From Siphonodentalium dalli (Eukaryota; Mollusca; Scaphopoda; Gadilida; Siphonodentaliidae), in NCBI GenBank assembly GCA_032622095.1, contig CP136061.1, forward strand, positions 95,479,345 through 95,543,344: a stretch of 64,000 bases of DNA, in the 5' to 3' direction. Position numbers and translations under genes: made by a program. Below the pieces are notes generated by a model. That model did not search any database, had not been told where the DNA came from, and was given only the letters and a program-made list of their open reading frames with translations. Within the stretch, counting starts at the first letter, position 1. Each line of letters opens with the position of its first letter. Below are positions 56,378-64,000 of the stretch, in pieces.

Positions 56378-58571
56378 ACAAGGTGAGCTTAGGTTAGAAA
56401 TTTTGCATCCTTGCGACAAGTCAATTCCCTTTGGCTCACTCTACTGGCCTCATCTATCTTCATCACCAAACTGGGGTAATTCGAGATGGAGTCTACGTCG
56501 GAGAATTAATCAACGTTGCAGAGAGTTTCTTCGACCGACTACAATACCTCCAACATCTCCATCTACCGGTACCAGCACATGTAGCAGCGGTGATTCAAAT
56601 ACATCGAGCATCACGCAACACCATAGTTCACTTCTTCCAGAACCTATTGATGATTCAAATGATAGCACAAACAACAGTTTCTCCTCACATGCATCTGCAA
56701 AATTGCTGATGTTCTAAATTCTTCCAATTCAGACGATTACATAGAAACTGACACTGACAGTGATAGCGTTTCAGAAGGTACATCACCACCCATTGACACT
56801 GTTAGAGACAAGCTTTCACAATGGGCAAAGGAAAACAACATTACACAAATAGCTTTACGACAAATCCTAGGCATATTAGGCAATCTTAGTGTTAACAATG
56901 CAGATGACTAGCATGATCTGCCATGAGATCGCAGAACTCTTCTTTCCACACCATCATCTTCTTCTCCACACCATCATCTTCTTTCCACACCATCATCTTC
57001 TTCAGTTATTACAGCAGCTGGTAGTCAATACCACTACTTCGGCATCAGAGGCCATATTGTGCAAGTCTTCGAACAGTTATCTTCAGAACAATTGGCCGTC
57101 CCAAATCGTTTGGTACTTAATATTGGTATTGATGGACTTCCACTATTCAACTCATCTTCGACACAGTTTTGGACGATTCTTGGACAATTCAACAGCTTCG
57201 ATCTGGAGCCATTCATTATTGCCTTGTTTTGTGGTACCAGTAAACCAAACAACCTTGATGAATATCTTGCAGATTTCATAGCCGAGGCAAAAGATTTGTG
57301 TGTAAATGATTTCAGCATGGTGATTGTGTTTGCAGTTTTGAAATTAAGTGTATTGTCTGTGATGCACCAGCTTGTTCCTTTGTTAAGGGCACCAAATCTC
57401 ATACTGGGTACAGTGGCTGTGATAAGTGTGTTGATCATGGACTATACCTTGAAAGGAGAATGACATTCCCTACCTAAGATTCTGAGACTGACGAATCCTT
57501 CAAACCGTCAGACGATGACTATGACGAGGAACATCACAATTCTAATTACCCACTTGAAGATCTGCCTATAGGTCCAGTTTCATCATTTCCGCAGGATTAT
57601 ATGCACCTTGTTTGTCTCGGTGTTGTTAAAAAAACTCATAAAATTATGGATGAAGGGTCCATATCGGTCACGACAACCTGTCAGAGTAATGGATTCAGTT
57701 TCAGACAAGCTGCAGTCTTTTAAGGACTACATACCACGTGATTTTGCCCGAAAGCCAAGGCGTGTGAATGACATCGACCGGTGGAAAGCAACTGTACTGC
57801 GAATGTTTCTTCTGTATACCAGTATAGTTTCCCTCTCTACAAACACTTTCTTCTACTTTTTGTCGCTATGAGACTTCTTGTCAGTCCTTCATCATGTAAA
57901 AGTTACAGTGCATGGGCTCAGGAGTTACTTGTGACATTCTTCAAGAATTTCAGCAAACATTATGAAAGCTATAACCTGGTTTACAATGTTCATGGTTTAG
58001 TGCACTTGGCCCAAGAAGTTGAAATCCATGGTCATGTCGACTCTTTCTCTGCATTTCCATTCGAAAATTACATGAGGACACTCAAGCTGAAAGTAAGGAA
58101 ATCCAGCCAGCCTGTTCAACAAGTTGTTAACCGAAGTATGGAACGAAACAAATTTCCTCTTCGGTTGGCTCCAAGTAGACACTTTGAGCCAAAGCTCATG
58201 CACCATCATTTTGATGGACCCATTCCAGAGATGGCCACAAGAGTAACATTTATACAATACAAGAGCATTGTTACTGATAAGTTTTTCTTGTCAAGTAATG
58301 TTGGTGACAATTGTGTCCAAGTAAAAATGACATTGTCTACATTAAGAACATTCTTTCCACTATTGATGGCATCTTTATTGTGTTCAGTGTATTCAACAGA
58401 AAGGAAAATTTCTTTATATATCCAACCGAATCAAGCAATTTATCTATTTACTTGCTCTCGGAAATCAGTTCTGATATTGACTATGTTTCGATTGATGATA
58501 TTAAACAGAAGTATATCTTGTTGCCTCATAATGATAAGTTTGTGTCTCTACCTCTCCTGCATCACAAATGA
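56378..58571 (+). pseudogene. TNP2/CACTA-like transposase pseudogene (DYMHLVCLGV type)
   Basis: Decayed transposase. N-terminal RRRINQRCREFLRP and a Ser-rich tail (56480-56700); then ETDTDSDSVSEGTSPP and KLSQWAKENNITQIALRQIL (about 56745-56880); then LNIGIDGLPLFNSSSTQFW at 57115-57170, the conserved 'DGLPLF-SS' block; IIALFCGTSKPNNLDEYL; DPEHHN-like EEHHNSNYPLEDLPIG; PQDYMHLVCLGVVKKLIKLW at about 57590; DFARKPRRVNDIDRWKAT; NLVYNVHGLVHLAQEV; and FSAFPFENYMRTLKLKVRK (58040-58100). The last part runs to TGA near 58571. Frame changes near 56710, 57430, 57860 and 58320 plus an in-frame TAA near 57475 kill it. A CCACACCATCATCTTCTT repeat has expanded at 56945-57005. Compare the copies at 10.1-12.5 kb and 23.4-26.1 kb. 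Confidence 0.82.
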
Positions 58572-58624
58572 ATGTTATTACTACATATTATATTTAAATT
58601 AATTGTGGTTTTATTACATACAGG

Positions 58625-58850
58625 TACGAGGAGTCGGATGCCTTAGAAGCTCACCTGAAGGAGAAACACAATCTATCTTTGTTCAGTGTAAAGCATGCCT
58701 TAGAGATATCGGAGCAATACAGTCATGCAGTGGCAGATACGGCCGGGTCGATGGTGACTGACCCAAGTGCATTCTTCAGTATGTTCATATCTGGATTCCA
58801 TGACTGTTTCGGAAAGCAGTTACCATGCGACAGAGGAAATGGCAGCTGAA
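58625..58850 (+). other. Exon-like fragment, unassigned
   Basis: After TTACATACAG one frame is open: YEESDALEAHLKEKHNLSLF, SVKHALEISEQYSHAV, TDPSAFFSMFISGFHDCFG, closing at TGA near 58850. It reads like real protein sequence (helical, balanced composition), but I cannot name the family, and no donor is evident. It may be a downstream piece of the preceding transposase gene or of a captured gene. Confidence 0.35.
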
Positions 58851-59125
58851 ACGGCCGAATCGACAACAGAGAGGCGACAAAAAGCAAAACTTGGAGGATG
58901 GTTTATCTTCCCATCGAACATGCCCCAAATGCTCACCTCTGTTTAAAAATGTAAGGCATCACAATCAAACTCGATGCTTTGTGAATGTAATTCCCATATA
59001 AATAAGCCGGGCAAATTACCAGTTACTCCGTTATCGGAACAATTGCCTAGAAAATCAAGTCTTTTTTATCACAACATCGAAAGCTTTTTAAGGGATTCTG
59101 GCATCCGACCAGGATCAGAATTTAA

Positions 59126-59363
59126 CCCTTTGAGTGCCAGGTCCGATTTTTGTATCAACCCATATACCCTGTGCCAATGCATTCTCTTATATATGCGAGT
59201 CGACCATAGGTCGCCTCGCATATATAAGAGAATGCATTGGCCAAACAATTATTATTTTTTTTTATTTTTTTTTTTTTTTACAATTTCAATAATTCATTCT
59301 TATATTAACAGACTTATTTTGTAGGTTTAGGGCCGATGAGATCGGCCCCTGGCACTCAAAGGG
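59126..59363. mobile_element. piggyBac-type MITE, complete, TTAA flanked
   Basis: CCCTTTGAGTGCCAGG to CCTGGCACTCAAAGGG, 238 bp, flanked by TTAA at 59122-59125 and 59364-59367. It contains the GCCAATGCATTCTCTTATAT hairpin (59175-59242) followed by a T-rich tract. Its orientation is opposite to the copy at 1778-2021. Confidence 0.9.
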
Positions 59364-59907
59364 TTAAAGACTTGATCAAAGGTAATCATCACTGATTTTT
59401 TAATTTATGCTGGATTCAATGTGGTGGGTGGTAACACAACCCAACCACTTAACTCATACATCAACTAATTGATAATGAAACTGGGAGTTCAAACTCGTCT
59501 GTCACAGATGCCAAAATCACACAATCAATAATTGCCTTGGGCAACATGAGTAGTGGTGCCACCTTGGAATCTAGATCATTAACCAATATCAAGACAGATT
59601 AACACACAATTTCCACTGTTATCATGGGCAGGAGGTGATAGACAGGCAATGCCACTCACTTTTAGCAAAGAGTTTGCGCCCTTTGGTAGTGAAACAAGTA
59701 AAGTGGACATGTGGCGGGAAATTTCATGCTTATTGAAATACATCAATCCAAACACTAACAAAGTTCATATGAAATTAGCTGGATATTAAGATTAACCACA
59801 ATAAAGAAATTCTTTAAAGTACTTTCGCAAAGAATTCCCCCCCCCCCAACAGAAATATAAATGCGTGCCACTATATATCTTCATCCAAAGGATTTCTCAT
59901 GCCACTC

Positions 59908-60195
59908 TACTCCTTTGGATGAAGATATTAAAGGGGATGTACACAGTAATGCCCTAAGTAATCGACTCCTTACCACAGCAGAATTATAATGGGTAACTTT
60001 TCAGGATTTAGTCGGAAATATGGCTTGTTGCAATTCATCAGAAAGCTCTCTATGAGAGCTTTCCGATGAATGGCAACAAGCCATATTTCCAACTAAATCC
60101 TGAAAAGTTACCCATAATTCTGCTGTGGTTAAGGAGTCGATTACTTAGCGCATTACTGTACCCCCTTTAATATCTTCATCCAAAGGAGTAGAGCA
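59908..60195. mobile_element. Foldback MITE (family H) inside a larger palindrome
   Basis: The MITE itself is 59943-60159 (ACAGTAATGCCCTAAGTAAT ... GCGCATTACTGT). Its flanks are also inverted: CTACTCCTTTGGATGAAGAT and ATATTAAAGGGG on the left, CCCCCTTTAATATC and TTCATCCAAAGGAGTAG on the right. So the whole 288 bp folds on itself, with total arms of about 140 bp. Part of the outer arm (CTTCATCCAAAGGATTT) occurs again at 59879. Confidence 0.85.
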
Positions 60196-60297
60196 GAAAG
60201 AGAGAGCAAAAGCACTTAGACAGTTTATCTGGGCTGTTAAAACAGTTAAAGCAAGGATATTAAAGTAGAAAAATTAAAGGTGTACGATGATGCAGTA

Positions 60298-60935
60298 AAG
60301 TCATGTCCTATGTAGAGCCACCCCTCTTTGCCGAGGGTGAGATTCACAACACTCCAGTGAAGGAATGGATCACAACCATAATGAAACAGGTGACAGCACA
60401 ATTATCTAAGCTATCCAAAAAGGGCCACACATTGTTCACCAGGTATGTGGCCCTGGACAAGCCTTGAAATAGTGTGTCTGTCATTTGCAGAATGAGGTCC
60501 CCAGAGGGTGAATTTAGTGATGCTACCCCGCATAGTGGGCTAGCATCACCAAATTCACCCTCTGGGAACCTCATTCTGCTGAGGTGTAAGCAGAATGAGG
60601 TCCCCAGAGGGTGAATTTGGTGATGCTAGCCCGCTATGCGGGGTAGCATCACTAAATTCACCCTCTGGGGACCTCATTCTGCAAATGACAGACACCCTAT
60701 TTCAAGGCTTGGCCCTGGATTGACATCGGGCACAGGTCTGACACAAGGTACAATTATTGAGGATTGTATGGTGACACATTGGGACAAGTCCAGACCAATT
60801 CATTTCCCAACCATTCAGTGGCAAAAACAGGACTTTCCTGCAAGAACTTCGCAAAGTGGGTGGGGGAATTTCACGTGGCATGCGGTATTCCAGCTTCTGA
60901 ACAGGTCACAGTAAAGACCAGCAGGAAGATCCAGT
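60298..60935 (+). other. Coding-like sequence interrupted by the hAT-type MITE
   Basis: Left of the MITE one frame reads VEPPLFAEGEIHNTPVKEW, IMKQVTAQLSKLSKKG, HTLFTRYVAL. Right of it another frame contains AKWVGEFHVACGIPASEQVT and VKTSRKIQ before TAA near 60940. Composition looks coding, but I recognise no family and cannot show the two parts belong together; several stops lie between them. Confidence 0.3.
60458..60711. mobile_element. hAT-type MITE with 8-bp target duplication, doubly palindromic
   Basis: Ends CAAGCCTTGAAATAG and TATTTCAAGGCTTG, flanked by GCCCTGGA at 60450-60457 and 60712-60719. An 8-bp duplication is the hAT hallmark. Each half is itself a hairpin: GCAGAATGAGGTCCCC to GGGAACCTCATTCTGC on the left and the same on the right, joined by TGAGGTGTAA. 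The element therefore can form either one long or two short hairpins. It has no coding sequence. Confidence 0.88.
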
Positions 60936-61325
60936 AAACATCAAGCAGGCGGAGTGGTGATCCACAATGCATTGTGGCTGTACAAGAATTATGCAACCAC
61001 AGTAAAACGACATCAAACTTTTATCAATCTGGCTACGCAATTCGGAAATATTTAGGATTACGGGAAGGGGGTGGCAACATTTAATCGCTGACCCACTATA
61101 CTCGTGTTGTAGTATAACATATTTACATATGACATTATGTACCACCAATCAGTTAGTATATATTTACTATATTTTTTGTGACACTTTATTCAACATAAGC
61201 ATTGCACCAATGATTGCACCCATAGTATGTAATTCATTTGTATGAACATATCCTATTTTGGCATGACTATGAACACATCAGCGGAGTATTTCAGATCGAC
61301 TTTAATAAATTATCTTAACTTTCAG

Positions 61326-62020
61326 AGAATGGACTTGTGCTGGTGTCCAGACTTTCAGCTACAACACACTACCATCCAGCAGACATCCTGGAGGCAGTGA
61401 CGTCCAATGCAGGGACAGCCAACAGAGTTGAGGTTGTGGGCAATTCCCTGTGTGCACACCAAGGTCATGGAATACCGTAAGTAGACAATTCATATTCTGC
61501 CCATTACTAAGTTTATCTCGAGCCCAAAGTTGCATGACCGCTAAACTAACAAGTCTATTTGTCCAATTTAATTAGCTTTTTTTTCTTTTCTTTTCTTTTT
61601 TGCTTTCTTTCTTTCCGTGTGCGTGTGTATGAGTGTTTTATGTTAAGGTAATGTCTCTATTTTGACCTAATTGGCATGACTGTGCTCGAATGTGGTTTTG
61701 TGTTGGTATGGCGCGACGGTACACGTTGTGCGGTTAAGGATGACTGTCTAGCATATATGTGATGGGGTGCTTTTGTCTTCATTTCCGTATTTTTGTTCTA
61801 CAACACTTTTGGGTTATGGGTTGTTCACTTTGCTTATATTTCTTTAATTTGTTTCAATGATATATTGTATATTATATGATCTTCTATTAAGGAGGAATTG
61901 AAGATATATATATATAATATCATACCTGCCATGTGTTGTTACTAATGTTCGACTACTTAGTACTATATACATTTCCCTCATTTCCAGATTGATCCTCATG
62001 CATGCGGGTGGACAGCTGTA
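61326..62020 (+). other. Two-exon coding-like fragment, unassigned
   Basis: Exon 61326-61476 follows AACTTTCAG and is open: NGLVLVSRLSATTHYHPADI, EAVTSNAGTANRVEVVGNSL, then CAHQGHGIP, ending CC before GTAAGT. An acceptor TTTCCAG ends at 61987; CC+A completes a Pro codon and continues LILMHAGGQL to TAG at 62018-62020. Splice signals and phase agree. No start is visible, and the family is unknown. The intron contains a TTTTCTTTTCTTTTC run (61575-61620). Confidence 0.35.
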
Positions 62021-62619
62021 GACAAGGGCGAGCCATGCACCTTCATGAACTTTACAAAAGTGTGCAATCTTCGTGGCATCAGGGACACAGTACTTGCCAT
62101 TAGTTATCTATACATCGTAAACCCGTCATTCATCTGTACTGATATATGAACTAGTTTGTCAAGTAATTAGACGTCCCACTTCACTAGTATTACAACACAT
62201 ACATCTGCTTTAATAACATGTATTAATTGTCTCGTCTTCAAACTTAAAAAGCTCAACAGGAGCATTTTAAACGAATATTATTGGTTTATAATACACGTCG
62301 AACATTATATTCTTATATCTCGTGAAAAACCTATCAGTTATTGACATGTTATTGGCATTATAATTCACAACTGGTACTTGATACTCATCAGGAACATTTA
62401 ATCCCAATAATGAGATCGTTTCAAACAAATAATGTTTTGATGCACAGTTGAACATTGCATTCTTGTATTTCATAGGGACTGTCTCGAATGAAGAGATCAT
62501 TAATACATATGAAGATACAGACGCAATCAACAGACGCAGCGGCAGCAACTGAGGGGTTTAATACCATGGTCTCATGACGTCAGCAGCCATCAGGTGCAAC
62601 AACATGAAGGTCTACAAGA

Positions 62620-62901
62620 ATGGAGTTGAACAAACAAGCTGAGACGACAATTTATTCGAGTGCACTGAAATTCAACGATTACTTCCAGACAAGATTAACG
62701 CCCATTCTAAAAGAAAACTTCGCGACACCACAGACTTCAGAACTGATTCCAACCAAAACGTCATGGACAAATAACTGCGAATCAATGAACCACTTCTTCA
62801 AACAAGCTATAAACTGGAAAGTAAAGCTATCAGAATTGCAGAAACAATCTTGGTTTAAAGCCAGATTTTTTTCCCTGCCAACGAAACGACATGCAGTCTG
62901 A
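62620..62901 (+). pseudogene. MULE-related transposase C-terminal fragment
   Basis: An open 93-codon segment contains FNDYFQTRLTPILKEN, then TSWTNNCESMNHFFKQAINW and KVKLSELQ. WTNN-CESMNH-LK-A-WK is a hallmark of one transposase group whose core resembles MULE elements. The N-terminal core is absent. Downstream, 63240-63345 has RFHYDTDSPHYKDLI in another frame, possibly from the same gene. It is a fragment, not a gene. Confidence 0.55.
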
Positions 62902-62905
62902 CAAC

Positions 62906-63640
62906 TCATAAATTGATTGCCTATTCAGTCCAAACATGAAATGGCCAAGTATGGGAAACTAGGAGATATTGCATTCTGATTGGTCAAAAGTAAATTGGGG
63001 TTTTACATGCAGAAGAAATGAGGAAATTATTTAAATGATTTTGTGACTACTATTTGCATTAATTAATTCTAATTAACAAATTAAGAATTCTGTATTGGTG
63101 TATAACAGTACTATTATTTATAGCACTTTTTATTTTTAAAATGTCACAGCTACATAACACCAACAAAAAGTTATTTATGAAAACATAAATATAAAAACTT
63201 CAACATAATCGACTGTTGTCTGTGATTGAGATTAATTGGCAGGAAGATTTCATTATGATACAGACTCTCCTCACTACAAAGACTTAATCAAAGTTCAGCA
63301 TGTAGAGAGTCCCGTTGGTAAAAAACTTTACATTTATATGCAGTGAGCGCATCCCTTGATGTAGGCATTCGTCCAGAAGGCCATCAAATTGGGAGCGGTA
63401 TTCGGATTAAAGACATAAAAAAACTTTCTTGTATGCATCATCTTCGAAAAAATGTGGTTCATAAACTTTGGTATTGTGGCTGTCAAAATGACAAAAACAA
63501 TAAAACCCTGTGATACAGGTGGTTATCATAATTTAACAACATCAGTCTCAATTACAAAATCTGATATATTGACAGGGCGAATAAAGACAGTTTAGGCTTT
63601 CTTAAATTTACTCTGTTTACTCATTTACAATGCCAGTTCA
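62906..63640. other. Mostly non-coding spacer
   Basis: AT-rich; only the RFHYDTDSPHYKDLI-type fragment near 63240-63345 looks coding. No terminal repeats recognised. Confidence 0.4.
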
Positions 63641-63765
63641 TGTAATGCCCTAAATAATCGACTCCTTAACCACAGCATAATTATGGGTAATTTTTCAGGA
63701 TTTAGTTGGAAATATGGCTTGTTGCCATTCATCGGAAAGCTCTCAGTGAGTCGATTATTTAGGAC
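63641..63765. mobile_element. Foldback MITE (family H), asymmetric deletion
   Basis: GTAATGCCCTAAATAATCGA and the TTTTCAGGATTTAGTTGGAA arm are present up to GAAAGCTCTCAGTGAG, then most of the right arm is missing and it closes with GTCGATTATTTAGGACATGT. Confidence 0.8.
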
Positions 63766-63799
63766 ATGTACTCTATATAAATCAATATAAATTCTGATT

Positions 63800-64000
63800 A
63801 ATACGATACTGAATCGGACCATTCAGAGAATGATTCTGATTATTCAGATAGTTTGAAACTACTGAGAGTGATGGAGATCTATCAGAACCTCCGGTTGATT
63901 TTGAGAAATGTACAATAACAATTTAAATTGGAAAGCAGTTTTATTTTGTTGAGGATGTGGGCCCAGTTGACCCTCCAACACGTTCGGCTCGCTCTATTTC
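63800..64000 (+). other. Acidic coding-like fragment at the window edge
   Basis: One frame reads DTESDHSENDSDYSDS and, in a second frame, VEDVGPVDPPTRSARSI near the end. Acidic leaders like this precede several transposase ORFs in the window, so this may be the beginning of another element that continues past 64000. Not assigned. Confidence 0.25.

Overview
The window reads as repeat-rich genomic DNA from a metazoan. It is AT-rich, has long non-coding spacers, GT-AG introns, a 100-N assembly gap, and many animal-type transposon families. No bacterial operon, ribosome-binding site or rRNA/tRNA gene is visible. The mix of FLYWCH-MULE, EnSpm/CACTA, Ty3/gypsy and non-LTR remnants, P2X7-ballast and BEN exons, an array of fibrinogen-related exons, the frequent ACATGTACATGTA motif, AGCTCACCTGA-type repeats and a GGGTTTAACGTCG repeat suggests a marine invertebrate, most likely a lophotrochozoan such as a mollusc. 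That assignment is an inference from family memory, not a search.

Layout. 0-2.7 kb: a broken multi-exon MULE transposase with a piggyBac-type MITE inside one exon. 3.9-6.1 kb: a 122-bp duplication, a 38-bp minisatellite, and a gypsy integrase tail with a candidate LTR. 6.2-9.3 kb: a broken RG-rich/P2X7-ballast gene carrying a duplicated exon separated by two nested elements. 10.1-12.5 kb: a decayed TNP2/CACTA-like transposase. 12.6-13.0 kb: a gypsy RNase H fragment on the minus strand. 13.5-15.5 kb: a FLYWCH-MULE pseudogene. 15.5-21.2 kb: mostly non-coding, with a double hairpin, short tandem repeats, the gap and one inverted-repeat element. 21.2-26.1 kb: the best gene of the window, an 885-codon open CACTA transposase exon with a phase-compatible upstream exon. 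26.2-29.4 kb: four inverted-repeat elements in a row. 30.2-31.8 kb: a palindromic AATGGCCATTAA region abutting a 5'-truncated LINE. 32.6-43.1 kb: three unequal copies of one 2-4 kb segment. 44-48.2 kb: short repeats, an unknown ORF, fibrinogen exon copies and a two-exon BEN fragment. 49.4-49.8 kb: a perfect 213-bp palindrome. 50.2-53.5 kb: ten tandem copies of a fibrinogen-domain exon, interrupted by an 890-bp TIR element. 53.8-64 kb: MITEs, another TNP2-like pseudogene, a hAT-type MITE with 8-bp target duplication, exon-like fragments and a third MULE fragment.

There is no pathway or operon here. The content is the record of repeated transposition, exon amplification and decay. Only the 21.2-26.1 kb transposase is possibly intact. 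The clearest items for follow-up are the exact 213-bp palindrome, the fibrinogen-exon array whose units share one frame offset, the open CACTA gene whose intron hosts another element, the segmental triplication, and several elements with clean termini and target duplications.
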